Positions 24,465 to 37,101 of a stretch of DNA of 64,000 nt are shown here, piece by piece. Each line of letters begins with the position of its first letter. Within the stretch, counting starts at the first letter, position 1. The position numbers and the translations under genes were made by a program. A model generated the notes under the pieces. That model worked only from the letters and a program-made list of their open reading frames with translations. It searched no databases and was not told the origin of the DNA. The stretch comes from Avena insularis (lineage: Eukaryota; Streptophyta; Magnoliopsida; Poales; Poaceae): NCBI GenBank assembly GCA_023614405.1, contig CM042686.1, positions 350,060,329 to 350,124,328 on the forward strand. Direction: 5' to 3'.

Positions 24465-24672
24465 ATCCTGACCATAGGAGACCCTAGTTAGAATGGCCGT
24501 CCAAACAAAAACTTAGGTTCAAAACGAAAGTGAGTATTTGTGAAAATCTATTTCCCCTCTTACCCTTGAGATTCTTTCAAAAAGATTCATGTTCCTCAAA
24601 ATTCTTACATTACTACATAAAATTTGACACACTTGATCACCTCACTAACTTTCTCATCCTAAATTCTTATAG

Positions 24673-25445
24673 ATGGAAGTTGAGTACTGCAAGTTCTACT
24701 AGTTGGGGAACGGAGGCCAACTGATCTTCAAGAGGGATCTGGATGCACTGTCTGAGTACCTTGAGCGTTCGCATCCGGAATTCTTCGGAGCTCAACTCAA
24801 TGACCACCCAGGAGGAGATTTAGAATGGCTGATAGTTGCTGATCTTCGAGGCAAGATGGATGCACCCCTTTCCGAGAAGATTCAATTCACCGTGAGAGAG
24901 AACAACTGGCTAGATGGATTAGCCAGGGCAATGCATGAAGCTCTCTCCCGTCTTTGTGGACAGAACGTCAACTTGATCCAGGGAACTCGCTTTGCTCACT
25001 ATGCAAGGCGTGATTCTATGGGAATGCCACTGGAGATGCCAAGTCACCCGGAGTTGAAGCGCCAAGTGGAGAATTTGGACTTCCTACAGTATGATAGGCA
25101 GAAGGAATTGGACAATGCCCGAGCCTACGCCTACCACAACCTTGCCATTGCCGCCCAGAAGGCCCAAACATTCTCCTGCTCATCATGGATCGTCAATCAC
25201 TTTGTCAGCAACGCGGGAAGAAGGATCGCACCATCACATGTCTTCGCAAGAAGGTGGCCGACCTCGAGAAGACCATCAAGGAGCAAGAAGCTCAGCTTGC
25301 AGCAAAAGAAGAAGAGGAAGAAGAAGGTGAAGACATCCAGGGGGATATTCACTCATACCTCAGCAATGATGATGACTAGCTGGAGGATGATGCCATGGAC
25401 TTCTACACAGACGATGATGACTCTGACTTCATCGAAGATGAGTAG
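24673..25445 (+). pseudogene. ORF0-like gene upstream of gag in chromovirus D
   Basis: A frame begins with ATG at 24673, has a TAG after nine codons, then runs to about 25170. There a frameshift moves the continuation to another frame, which ends at TAG 25443-25445 with a further stop at about 25378. The protein would be about 257 residues. Its middle has LERSHPEFFGAQL and a conserved-looking EKIQFTVRENNWLDGLARAM. The C terminus is coiled-coil-like (KKVADLEKTIKEQEAQLAAK) and then very acidic (E and D runs). I recognise no domain. Position and size resemble the extra upstream ORF reported in some rice Gypsy elements (RIRE3/RIRE8 orf0). The function is unknown. Confidence 0.65.
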
Positions 25446-25689
25446 ATGCACTAGAGCACTATCATAGGAGTGAGAAGTATCAGTCCCATTGTATCTTAGC
25501 TTACAGAATGGTTCTTAAAACCATCTGTTTTCCTTTTGTTGTGGTGTGTGTGTGTTTGTATCGTGTGCCTTGCTTGAATGAATGAGAAGAAGTTAGTTTG
25601 CCAAACCTAAGTCAAAGTTTTAGCTTTGAAAACAAAACCATGAACCTTAGAACTTTCCCTCTTACCCCATTATCTATCTCAATCTTCAG

Positions 25690-26865
25690 ACGACTCGTGG
25701 AAACCAAGGAGGGCGCAGCTCATCGCAGGACCCGATGCTGCAAATTCTGCAAATGCTAGTTTCGGACCATGAAGCTAGTAGAGAAGAGCGTCAAGCCAAC
25801 CTAGCTACTCTGCAGCAGATCGCCCAGATGGCCCACAACAATCAAGGTCATGGAAATTACGATCATCATGGATCCAAACTCAAAAACTTCCAGAATACCA
25901 ATCCCCCTATCTTTAGCAAGTTTGAAGATCCGTTGGATGCTGATGATTGGTTATAGACCATGGAGAATAACTTAGAAGTCGCAGGAGTGGATGCCAACGA
26001 GAAAGTTCTGTTTGCCAAACACTATCTGGCAGCAGATGCAAGAGCATGGTGGAACAGCACCCACACGATGAACCACGATCAAGTGATGACGTGGGAAGCC
26101 TTCAAAGTCAAATTCAGCCGCACCCATGTGTCGTAGGGTTTAGTCACCAGAATGAGAGATGAGTTCAGAGAACTAAAGCAAGGCAGAATGACTGTAGTGG
26201 AGTACCGTGACAGATTCTTGTCCCTCGCCAGGTATGCACCTAATGAGATCAACCATGAAGCCAAGAATAAGGAGAGATTCCTGAATGGACTACATGATGA
26301 GATGCAGATAGTACTCGTCAACATCCGTTTTCATGATCTCGAAGAGCAGTCGACTCTGCCATCCAGATGGAAGGGAAGATCAACCAAGCGAATGACAACT
26401 GCAAACACCGGATGATGCACCAAGCTGGGTCCCACAGTGCCCAGAAGTATCGCCCCAACCCGTCTGCCGGATATGCCCTGCGGAACAATAGACCCCCAAT
26501 ATCTCGTCCCAAGCTACCCCAATCGTAGCGGAGGAAAGGTGAAGTACGGAGGAAACAACAACAACCACCCCGGCAACTCCAACAACTTCAACCGTGCACC
26601 GCCCATGTCCAACAACAACAACAACACTTCCCCAAGTACTAGAAGCAATGTCGTGCCTATTGCAGCAAAAGACAAGTCTCAGATTACTTGTTTTGAGTGT
26701 GGAGTGAATGGTCACTACTCCAATGAGTGTCCCAAGAAGATTTCCGCCACTGGCAATGTGAATGCCCCAGCTCAGCAGCACCGCCGTGTTCAGCCTGGAA
26801 GAAGATTCGCCCCCGGGAATCCGCACAACCGCAACGGCCGTCTCTTCCACATGAACACCAAATAA
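25690..26865 (+). pseudogene. gag: Gag of chromovirus D
   Basis: Frame 1 from about 25690 has the Gypsy gag layout: FEDPLDADDWL, then a YLAADARAWW..T and TWEAFKVKFS block, then MTVVEYRDRFLSLARYAP, and a CCHC zinc knuckle CFECGVNGHYSNEC near 26691-26732. It forms the virus-like particle and binds element RNA. Stops interrupt it at 25954 and 26134. Between about 26345 and 26520 the coding frame moves by one and returns, so there are two compensating indels. The start lacks an ATG and is preceded by CTATCTCAATCTTCAG, which looks like an intron acceptor; gag may have used a spliced first exon. Stop TAA at 26863 separates it from pol in the same frame. Confidence 0.85.
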
Positions 26866-29800
26866 GCCCAAGAAGCGCCAAATGTCGTGCTGGGTATGTT
26901 TTCTGTTAACTCAGTATTAGCAAGAGTGTTGTTTGATTCGGGAGCATCGCACTCGTTTGTTACCGAAGAATTTGCATGCACTAGTAAGATTCACCCAACC
27001 ATCTTGAAGCATGTTATGATAGTTCAAATACCTGGTTCAACCACCAAAGATAGAAAAATTTGCAAGGATGTGCCTATCAGAATACATGGAATAGATTTTT
27101 ATGCGAATCTAATAGTACTTGGAACCAAAGGTTTGGTAGTAGTACTAGGGATGGATTGGATGTCGAAGCATAAAGGATTGATCGACTGTGCCAAGAAATC
27201 CATCACCATGACCAGTAGCTCTGGAGTGTTAGTAGAGCATATCCCCGAAACCTTGCCCCATCAATTCAAATGCAACAAGAGTCTAGCCCTACCCACCATA
27301 GACCAAGTCAGAGTAGTCTGTGAATACCCCGATGTATTCCCAGATGAATTGCCCGGTATGCCCCCAGATCGGGATATTGAGTTCATTATTGAACTAATTC
27401 CTGGAACCGGACCCATAGCTCAGATGCCCTATAGCATGAATCCATCAGAGTTAGTGGAGCTGAAGAAGCAATTGGATGCTATGCTGGTGAAAGGTTTGAT
27501 TCAACCAAGCGCATCGCCATGGAGATCGCCCGTGTTGTTCGTCGACAAGAAAGATGGAGGCAACCGTTTGTGCACAGATTACAGGAAGCTGAATGATGTC
27601 ACCATCAAGAACAAGTACCCTTTGCCAAAGATAGAGGATATGTTTGATCAGTTGACTGGTGCCAGAGTGTTTTCTAAGATTGATCTTAGGACTGGTTATC
27701 ATCAACTTAAGATTCGTGCAACGGATATTCCAAAGACCGCCTTTACCACCAGATATGGATTATATGAGTATACGGTCATGTATTTTGCATTAACCAATGC
27801 CCTCGCTTAGTTCATGAATCTCATGAATAAGATCTTTATGAACTTTCTGGATAAGTTTGTCGTAGTGTTTATCGACGATATTCTTATCTACTCCAAGTCA
27901 GAAGAAGACCATGAGCAACACCTGAGAACCATCCTTGAAACCCTTAGAGAGCATCAGTTGTATGCCAAGTTCAGCAAATGTGAGTTCTGGCTGAAAGAAG
28001 TAGGATTGCTCGGACATATTGTGTCGGTAGGAGGAGTCTCTGTTGATCCCGCCAAGATCAAAGATGTTGAAGAATGGGAAGCCCCAACCACTCAAACCCA
28101 AGTCCTTGCATTTCTCGGTTTAACGGGATAATACTGCAAGTTCATAGAAGGATTTTCGAGCATCTCAAGACCCATGACCCAATTGTTAAACAAGGACAAG
28201 AATTTTGAATGGGCCAAAAAATGTGAAGCAAGTTTGCAAGAGCTCAAAAAGATATTGATTTCAGCCCCAATATTGATCATGCCAGATATCAAGGAGCCGT
28301 TTGATGTGTATTGTGATGCATCCAAAATTGGTCTCGGATGTGTGTTAATGCAAGAAGGCAAAGTTATCGCATATCTGTCTCGACAACTAAAGCAGCATGA
28401 GCAAAACTACCCCACCCATGATCTTGAACTAGCAGTTGTAGTTTTATCCTTAAAGACATGGCATCATTACCTTATGGGTAATTGTTGTGAGATTTATTCA
28501 GATCACAAGAGCTTGAAGTATATTTTCACTCAGAAGGAGCTGAATATGAGGCAAAGGAGATGGATAGAGTTAATAAAGGATTATGACCTTGACATTCACT
28601 ATCAGCCCAGCAAAGCCAATGTGGTAGTGGATGCTCTTAGCATATTGCCATGTAGGTTAAACACCATGATCAAAGAGAACCAGCCAAGTTTGCATGAAGA
28701 GTTGGAGCAATTTAGAACTGAGCTAGTTAGCAAAGGATTTTTAGCTAGCATTGAACTTCAACCCACTTTGATCAGTCGGGTCAAGGAAGCCCAGAAGGGA
28801 AATGCAAGTATCGACGGAATCAAGCGTCGTATTAGTACAGGAAAGGTTCCTGGATTCACCAAAGACGAAGGAGTTCTGTGGTACAAAGGACATATCTGTG
28901 TGCCGGCAGATTCGGAGCTGAAGCAAGTTATCATGCAAGAAGCTCATGATACTCTTTATTTTATCCACCCTGGAGGAACGAAGATGTATCAATATTCGAA
29001 GGAGCAATTTTGGTGGCACAAGATGAAGAGAGAAATCGGAAGCTACATCGCCAAGTGTGATATCTGTCAAAGAGTCAAAGCGGAACATCAGAGACCCGCA
29101 GGACTGTTGCAACCATTACAGATTCCAGAATGGAAATGGGATTCCGTCGAAATGGACTTTATCACCGGGTTTACTACTTCTAGTAGGGGAAATGACTCAA
29201 TCTGGGTCATAGTTGATAAACTATCCAAGGTATCCCATTTTATACCTGTCAAGACAACCTACCAGAGTTCAAAGCTAGCAGAGCTGTACATTGCTAGAAT
29301 TGTTAGTCTGCATGGAACCCCCAAGACCATAGTGTCGGATCGAGGAACCCAATTTACCTCGAGATTTTGGTAGAAAGTTCAAGAAGGATTAGGAACCAAT
29401 TTGAATTTCAGCACAGCTTATCACCTGCAGACCGACGGACAGACTTAAAGAGTCAACCAAATCCTAGAAGATATGTTGAGAGCTTGTGTGTTAGAGTACG
29501 GAGCAAAATGGGAAGATTGCCTGCCATTCGCAGAATTCTCATACAACAACAGTTATCAAGGCAGTTTGCAAATGGCCCCATTTGAGTTCTTATATGGAAG
29601 AAAGTGCCGTACCCCTTTGAATTGGTCGCAAGTAGGAGAGAGTCAGATTTTTGCACACGACATCCTACGAGAAGCCGAAGAGAAGTTTCACAAGGTCCGT
29701 GAGCACCTCAAGACCTCCCAATCCAGACAGAAGAGTTATGCTGACAAGAGACATAGATACCTGACTTTCAATGTCAGAGATTTTCTGTATCTCAAGGTTT

Positions 29801-30210
29801 CACCATTGAAGGGAACACAACGTTTTAGTCTGAAAGGAAAGTTAGCCCCCAGATATATCAGACCCTTCAAGATTCTGAATCGTCGAGGAGAAGTATCGTA
29901 TCAACTAGAACTGCTGGAAGGAGATGTCAGCCATCCATAATGTGTTCCATATCTCGTTACTTCGCAAATGCTTAGAAGTGCCAGAGAGGTAGAAGTTTTC
30001 AGGAACATCGATCACCGAGCCGTTGATATCAACAAGGATCTGACGTATCGTGAAGTGCCCATTCGTATCTTGGAGGAAGCTTACAGAACCACCAGGACCC
30101 AGAGTATCAAATTTCTCAAGATCCAATGGAGCAACCATACCGAAGAAGAAGCCACGTGGGAGCGAGAAGATTACATTAGGACTGAGTTTCCAGATCTCTT
30201 TAGTTCCTAA
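26866..30210 (+). pseudogene. pol: Pol of chromovirus D: protease, RT, RNase H, integrase, chromodomain
   Basis: All parts lie in frame 1. Protease: [10 protein letters not shown] near 26932. [22 protein letters not shown] at about 27500 and the catalytic FIDDILIYS at 27868-27894. RNase [17 protein letters not shown] near 28300. Integrase: an HPGGTKMY and CDICQRVK zinc-binding region (28970-29070), then MDF and VSDRGTQF catalytic aspartates (29155 and 29338). The C-terminal GKLAPRYIRPF (GPF-type) module is near 29840. A chromodomain-like tail (30046-30200, HTEEEATWEREDYI) marks a Tekay/Del chromovirus and would steer integration to chromatin marks. In-frame stops fall at about 27808, 28129, 29371, 29446 and 29938. 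The protein cannot be made. Confidence 0.93.
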
Positions 30211-30245
30211 TTTTCTTTCTTAAATCTCGGGACGGGATTTTGTTT

Positions 30246-30257
30246 AAGGGGGGAAGG
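30246..30257 (+). other. Polypurine tract of D
   Basis: AAGGGGGGAAGG ends two bases before the 3' LTR at 30260 and follows the usual grass Gypsy lead-in CGGGACGGGATTTTGTTT. Confidence 0.8.
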
Positions 30258-32999
30258 TTTGTAACGTCCCAAAACTTTAATCAAGCTTATCAAGATCCAA
30301 ATCACCCAATTTAGGGTTAACAAAAACTTTTTATCCTTAAAATAATTAGGAATGCATATGTGTGTTGCATTAATATAGAATTGTTTAGAAATGCCATGTT
30401 TGTTTGTTCTAATGGTTGTAAAATGATTCAAAGATGAATGCCACATCATCTAGATCATTTAGAAATAAAATCCAAAGAAAAAGAAATCAAATAAGAATAA
30501 AAATACCAAATGGTCACTTTGGCCATTTTAATCCACTAGGTCACTTTAGGTGTTCCTAGAAGTCAAACTCAAACATAAACATTCTCAACTCATTTCACCC
30601 CTCGCTAGTACAAGCAAAGTTCTACCAAGGCCTACTTTGAAATCTTATAAAAACATTTAAACCCTAATTTTAAATGGCATTTGAAAATGGAATCCATTTC
30701 ATATGCATAGATCCAACTTTTTAAAAAACCACACAAATGAGTTCACCTTGACAATCCCAAGAAAACATAGACTACCAAGCATAAGATCAAATCACCCACC
30801 AAAAATCTTCTCAAAATTCAAATAAAAATCTCTTGCAGCCATTGTGTCGAACACTTGGCAGGCAAGAATCAGCTGGCCTAACTAACACTGTTGCTAATTA
30901 AGTTCCTGTCCCCCATTCGACCCTCTCATATCTCCTCTGTCCCCTCTTAGCCTAACTAAGCACTAGACAACCTCCGCTCTTCACCGCAGCGGCAGTACCG
31001 TGGAGCCTGAGAATGGTCGTCGCCGGCCAACCGTGCCCAAGACACATGACACTCGCCATGTTTAGGAGGTAGGCCAGACCACATCGCGACCCCCTGTCCA
31101 CCCCACGGATGCAGCCAAGCACTTGACCACCAAGGCACGCCCGCGCTCTCTGCCTCTGCACCGTGCACGGACCGCGCCAGTGCGCCACGCGCGACAAGGC
31201 AGCACATGCCGCCCCTTGACCACAGCCCGCACGTGCCGCTCCACCTTGACCCCAGCACACTCCCGGACATGCCCATTTCCCGCCGTGAGCCGCATCGAAC
31301 AACGCCGCTCCCGCTCAGAACGCCAGCCATGCCCGACCAAACGCCACCACCCCTAGCCGCGCCATTACGTCGTAGATGACCGCCAGGAGGCAGAGCATAG
31401 TCCGCCTACCTCGCCCATGCCATTAGCCCTCTGTACCACCGTCACCGATGAGCTCACCGTCGCACCTCACGGTCCCCTCGTCGACCTATAAAAGGATGGC
31501 ACCCCCGTCCCATTTCTGCACACCATTCACCTCCCCTCTCGCCGCTGAACCTTCCCCACTTCTCCCTTGAGCCGCTCGAGCCCTCAGTCGACGGCATTGT
31601 GTTGGAACTCTCCATAGCAGAGGAGAAATGGGGTCGTCGATTGCAACCACCCCAGGAGCCGCAACGACCACGCCTGAGACTGTCGTCGTCCACCAGTTCA
31701 ATCGCCCCCATTGCCACGTTAGCTGGAGCCCTGGTAAGCCCCCCACCGACCCCCACTGAGCCGCTAGGGTTCATTCTCGCCGACGACCTGTTCGTCATCG
31801 ACGATGAACCATGACCATTGATCCACCGTCTAATCGCACGATCCACATCGCCCGTAATGCTTCGCGTTAGAGTCAGTTGTTGACGTGTGGACCCCCTGAT
31901 GTCTACGCACTTCTATTCTTGTAGACAGTTTTTGGGCCTCCAATTGTAGAGGTTTGTAGAAATGCAGCAAGTTTCCCATAAGTGGATCACCCAAGGTTTA
32001 TCGAACTCAGGGAGGAAGTGGTCAAAGGTATCCCTCTCAAGCAACCCTAGAATCAAGATACAAGAAGTCTCTTGTGTCCCCAACACACCCAATACACTTG
32101 TCAGGTGTATAGGTGCACTAGTTCAGCGAAGAGATAGTGAAATACTAGTGGTATGGATAAAATACAACGGTGCCAGAAAATAGCTTGATGGCGTGGAAGA
32201 GACTAAAGGCAAACTGAAATAAAGATGGAAGCAAGCAAACATGTAACAAATCTAGTTGCAAACGGTGTTTCAATGCTTACAAACAAAGCCTAGGGATCAT
32301 ACTTTCACTAGTGGACACTCTCATATAAATATCTTCTCTTTATGATACTACTCTAAACTACTCTCCGGTTGGACACTCTAATCCATGGTAGGGCTATAAC
32401 ATCACTCCTCAAAGTAAGCCTTTCACATCTAGATAACCCCACACTGTCACCTTGAGCACTAGATGGTTCTAACAAACACCACAATTTCATAGAAACATCC
32501 AACTCCAAATATAACTCATAACAAGTAATTGTAATCTCTAGCCTAAGTGCCACCATGGTGTGCATGCTGTCACTTTCACACACATGGGGAGAGCAGAGAT
32601 CTATTAAAGCACTTGAGTAGCACGGTAGATCTACTTGATTACAAAGCTCGTGATCACAATATGATCATGCATAGAGAGAGATGAAACACATAGCTACCGG
32701 TAGAGCCCTTAGCCTCGAGAGAGAACTACTCCCTCGTCATCAAGGGAATCAGCAACGGCGATGGAGATGGTGGTGGAGTCGATGGAGATGGCTGTGAAGA
32801 TGGTGAAGAGGCGGCGGCGGCGCGGAGGACCCCTTCCCCACTGCCGGTATCACAGGGGAGCACAGCCCCTTAGCGCCCTTCCTTCATGGCTTCTTGGGAG
32901 CCCTTCCCAATAGAGATGGGATCCGGGGGGGCAAAAACGTGGCTTTGGTGTCTGCAAATTCGTGGGTGGAGGTTCCTCCCACGAATTAGGTTTCCTCCC

Positions 33000-33007
33000 T
33001 TTATATA
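33000..33007 (-). promoter_or_regulatory. TATA box of solo LTR F
   Basis: TATATAAA on the minus strand, followed by GGGAGGAAACC and a GC-rich leader. Confidence 0.5.
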
Positions 33008-33401
33008 TTGCTTCTCGGATTCCCGTCACCCCATCTTGGGCTGTAGTAAATAGGGTCTATCGGGCCCGTCCGGACTCGGAATCAACTAAATTTTATGTCT
33101 AGAACGTTTGTCGTGAAAGTTCCAACAACTTTGTAGTTGAAGAGTTTTCCGTTTGACACTTTTTCGACCAGAAACGTGACCATCTTCAAAAAGAGTTCTG
33201 AGACAGATTTCTGAAAAATCTCAATTTGACTCCAAAAAGGTTTCCACTTGTATTCTTGGTAATTCCTACACATCAAAGTGTAAAACAAGAACATTGTGCA
33301 CTTTTGCAACTATTAGTAGGTTAGTCCAAGTAAAATCATAAACTTTATATAAAAAGGAGTATCAAAAGCATATTATTAGCATAAAACCATCAAAAATTAT
33401 A

Positions 33402-33420
33402 GATACGTTATGGACGTATC
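33402..33420 (-). other. LTR-tip hairpin of F
   Basis: GATACGT-TATGG-ACGTATC on the plus strand: a 7-bp stem and 5-nt loop. The one stem difference from E (A-T to G-C) is compensated on both sides. Confidence 0.7.
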
Positions 33421-33690
33421 TTATCGATTGCCCTCTGCGCCATACAGCCCACTTGGCCCATTTAGTTTCCCGCCTTAGCCCGCAGATTCAAATAAAGATT
33501 TTTCTTTTTAGACTTAAACTCAATTCTGTTCACTAGTTTAAAAATCAATTCAGAGAATTCTACTAAACCAAAATGAATGATTCCAATTTTGTTAGAAAGA
33601 TAATTCAAATATCTATCCAAGCCCATTGGATTTAAATCAATTAGATTTATAGATCACATATAGCAAAAATAACAAGAGAGACTTTTCTCC

Positions 33691-34172
33691 TGACATGGGT
33701 ATATCCTACAGGTACTCGTGCTTGGTATATACGGTCTAAGTACGTATAGGCCCACGGTGTCGCCAAGGCCCAAAATGAAGGACTCGAGTAACCTATGGAC
33801 TCTCGATTGCTTGAAGAACAAGAAGAAGCTAAAGATAGAAAGTTTGAAGGGGAAAACCCTAACTTGTAACCGACTCGACCTGCTACCCAAGACCTAGCCT
33901 ATCTATATAAAGGGCTAGGAGGGGCGGCGAGGAGGACACACGCAACCCTAGTTTCCACAACCCTCGCCAGATTGCATCTGCGCATAATCTTTGATTCCTT
34001 CGATAATTCCACGAGCAGACAAGCAGGAGTAGGGACCTCTACAAGGCCTGAACTTGGGTAAATCTTTGTCCCCTGTGTGCTTGTTTGCTAGCCGATAGAT
34101 GTCTCCAGCGCTCCCTCCTTCTCCAAAACCTAGGTCCATAACAATGGGCATTGATGAGTTAAACCCTCGTCA
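33691..34172 (+). repeat. 5' LTR of G (482 bp)
   Basis: TGACATGGGTATATCC...AACCCTCGTCA, matched by 44975-45463. TATATAAA is at 33904-33911. The ORF that opens at 34099 starts inside this LTR, so its first codons are not proven gag. Confidence 0.93.
33904..33911 (+). promoter_or_regulatory. TATA box of G's 5' LTR
   Basis: CTATATAAAGGGCTAGGAGG; the copy in the 3' LTR is at 45188-45195. Confidence 0.7.
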
Positions 34173-34174
34173 AT

Positions 34175-34192
34175 TGGCGCCGTCTGTGGGAA
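34175..34192 (+). other. Primer-binding site of G
   Basis: TGGCGCCGTCTGTGGGAA, two bases after the LTR. This is the usual Tat-lineage site, which I believe pairs with a tRNA-Arg. Confidence 0.75.
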
Positions 34193-36420
34193 TTGGGAGT
34201 GCTGATGTTGCGGCTTCTTCGGCCCCATCAACCGCGATCTATAACTCCGCAACAGTGGAGATCTGCCAGCTCTTCGGCGCGTTCGAATTCACCGTCCACA
34301 CGCCGGCCACTCGCCCGGCCTTCGAGTCCATGGGCGACGGAATCAGCCTGGCGATAGGAAGCTTCCGCTTCCAAGTTGGTCAGATGGGCATGCTTCGCAT
34401 GCCTGATCAGCCGATGGCACCGTCGATTGCCCTAGCATCATGGTTCTCTCCATCGATCGGCACCCTCAGTGAGCCCAACGCCCCGACAACAGTCAAGAAC
34501 ACGGTCAGCGACAGCAGTCGCGACTCCGATCTGAGTGATCTGGCCACTGAAGATGGGACCTTCGGTTCCGGATCTGAGAGTTGTGGAAGCAACAGCTTCC
34601 CCAATCACTACATGTGCACCGTCATCAACGCAGGCGATACCTCTACCAACTGCGACAATAGTGGCAATCGTGGCAGCGGAACCGACCCGCCTAATGGCGG
34701 CAACAGCGGCAATGGTGGCGACCGCACCAATGCCAACAACGGAGAAGCAGTTGATCCTCCAACCATAGTAAACGAGCAAATCGGCGAACGCGTCGTGATC
34801 AGGCTCAACGAGCAAGAATGGGCTCGCTGCCGCGAGGCCCTGCGAGGCACTCCTCTACCCTTCGGATATCCGCAAGAACTGCTAATGGGCTACCATTGGC
34901 TCCTGAAGGAAGAATTCAAGCGCCAAGTACAAAAAATCGCGCAACTCGAGGGGTGCAAAAAGGCGGCAGAGGAATCGAGCCTTTGCCGTGCTGGGCTCTC
35001 CTCCTACGGAGGATCCTCCTCAAAGGGCATAGAGCAACTCGCCAAGAAGAGGCAATCTCGGATGGCCCACCTCACCGAGCAAGAACGCATAGAAGCCGCA
35101 AAGGTCCGCGACTTCGGCTCTATGACAGTCGACACTAGGGGCAACGTGGTCCCCAAGACGCCGCAGGCTGCAGTGACAGCGGCCACCATGTACCTCCTCA
35201 ACAACTAGCCACCAGCTGGAGATCCCCGAGCCGCCATGCACCGATCCACGATCGAGGGCTTACGATTAATCGAGGCCGCCCTTGACAAAGAGCCAACACC
35301 TAAACCAAAGAAGGGCAAAGTGCTAGCAAAGCGTTACTCCTTGCCCTCATCAAGTGATGACAGTCACGACCTGTCTCGACGTCGCCGCTCACGACGACAC
35401 GACCACGACTATGACGCGCGTGATGACATCATGCAACGCAAGATCGATAAATCAAGGGCACGACGTGCTCGGTCGACTGACTCAGAAGAGGAATACGTGG
35501 AGCTCTGCGGCGCCAGCTGCTTCATTAGGTCCATCAGGCAAAAACGAATGCCAAAGGGGTTCAAACTCCTGTCAGAGAACCTGAAGTTCGACGGTCTACA
35601 GGACCCAAAAATTTGGCTGGAGGACGACATCTCCTCCGTTAGGCTCCACGGGGGCAGTCGAAGCACAGCCATGCAATTCTTGCAGCTACAGCTGTAGGAC
35701 GCCGCCCGAGCATGGCTCAACAACCTCCCACGCGGATCCATTCGTAGTTGGGACTAGCTGGTTTACAGCTTCGTGTGCAATTTCAAGGGCACGTACAAGC
35801 GCCCTACATCAATCGAAGAGCTAAGATGCTGCCAACAACGATTAGGCGAATCGCTACGCTCCTATATCCAAAGGTGGTCCATCATCAAGAACTCCGCAGA
35901 GAACATCTCGGAAAATCGCGCGATTGATGCATTCAACGGTGGCGTCCGCCGCATAGAGCTCAGGAAGGAGCTGGGCCGCTCGACGCCCAAGACCATCGAC
36001 CACTTGATGGAGATCGCGAATCGGTGGGCCGATGGAGAAGATTCGGTGAAGAATCGCGTCCATTCCGACGACGAGGCGGAACTCGAGCGCAGACGCGACC
36101 GCTGAAGCAAACATCGTATGCGCATCTACGATGACCGCGGCGACATCAACATGGTCGCAGCCGGCTACGCCGACAGATGCGACGACAACTGCAACAACAG
36201 ATGCGATGACTCTGGGAACACCACGCAAGTGTCGCAACACCGCGATCGCGATGAAGCACCCGCAACAACCATTGAAGAAAAACTGTCCGGGCCATGCACG
36301 GTGCACTTCTACATCGACAAGCACGCTGGGAAGAAGAAGTCCAGCCACCTCCTCAAGGACTGCCGCGAGTTCCTCAAACTACACGAAGGATTAGCTCGGA
36401 TGAACCACAACGCAGTCGAA
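34193..36420 (+). pseudogene. gag: Gag of Tat-lineage element G
   Basis: Frame 1 throughout, with stops at 35206, 35695, about 35758 and 36103. The N-terminal 370 residues are low-complexity (N, G, S, T) with a short coiled coil (EEFKRQVQKIAQLEGCKKAA). Next comes a basic D/R/H stretch (35370-35470), then the retrotransposon-gag capsid domain: LKFDGLQDPKIWLED at 35582, DAARAWLNNLP at 35698, F.GTYKRPTSIEEL and LRSYIQRWS to about 35880, and ending ANRWADGEDSV near 36050. A CTVHFYIDKHAGKKKSSHLL and KDCREF stretch (36295-36375) is a degenerate Tat-type zinc-binding motif. It would form the particle shell. Confidence 0.85.
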
Positions 36421-37101
36421 AGAGGCTACGGCGCCGCCCCAGGTGCCGTGGCACATGGCGCTCCGCCACCACCACCGGGAATACCCCCAAACGCAGTTGC
36501 ACCGGACCAGCGCCAGGGAGGCAAACCCTACCCAAGGGCTATGGGTACCATGATGATCCAAAAAGGACGCCCCTCCAATAGGGTGCAGAAGGCCATCACT
36601 TGCCAAGTCAACTTGGCCACACACTCGCCACCATCTACCACTGAGTACCTCAGTGGAAGCGAGTCATGCATCACCTTCGATAAAAGCGACCACCCGCCTC
36701 AAGTACCCTGTCCAGGCCACTGTCCCCTTGTACTCGAGGCGCAAATCGGAGGCTTTGACATGAGCCGCGTCTTCATGGATGGCGGAAGCGACATCAACCT
36801 CATATTTGCGAGAACCTTGCGAGCAATGAGGATCCCTCTAACCTGCCTGGAGGCTTCGGACACAACGTTCCATGGCATCGTCCCAGGGAAAGGCGTATAC
36901 CCCCTGGGCAAAATCAACCTCGACTTCATCTTCGGCATGCCGAAGAACTTCTGGCGTGGGCGCATCGACTTTGAGGTCGTCGACTGGCCCTCACAGTACC
37001 ACTGCATCCTCGGGCACGTCGCGTTCACTAGGTTCATCACAGTACCCCGCTACGCCTACCTGCAGATGAAAATGCCAGGTCCCAATGGATCATCACGATA
37101 A
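36421..37101 (+). pseudogene. Aspartic protease of G
   Basis: Frame 1. The active-site loop reads VFMDGGSDINLIF at about 36769-36807; the DGGS form instead of D(S/T)G is normal for Tat elements. An ILGHVAFTRF block near 37010 matches the distal protease. Its role is cleaving the Gag-Pol polyprotein. The frame stops at 37099; coding similarity continues without a break in another frame (ITINGSFERS), so one or two bases were lost near 37088. Confidence 0.8.

Larger units (their letters stand above)
31897..33420 (-). mobile_element. Solo LTR F of an Athila-like Gypsy element, inside D's 3' LTR
   Basis: The insert is absent from the 5' LTR of D. Plus-strand ends are TGATGTCTACGCAC and GGACGTATC. 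Read on the minus strand it begins (a)GATACGTCCATAACGTATC then TATAATTTTTGATG, the same opening as element E, so it is a minus-strand LTR; the first T has mutated to A. A minus-strand TATATAAA lies at 33007-33000 with GC-rich leader sequence downstream (32730-32930). No internal domain or second LTR is present. A clear target duplication is not recognisable. ORFs inside are unsupported. Confidence 0.8.

Noticed and set aside
32740..32830. GATGGAGATGG-type runs as a possible microsatellite locus or coding repeat
   Set aside because: Short imperfect GGA/GAT and GGC runs in the GC-rich leader of solo LTR F; not a gene and too degenerate for a true microsatellite.
34099..34172. Start of G's gag at the first ATG of the open frame
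   Set aside because: These bases are within the 5' LTR upstream of the primer-binding site; the real start is probably downstream and cannot be fixed here.
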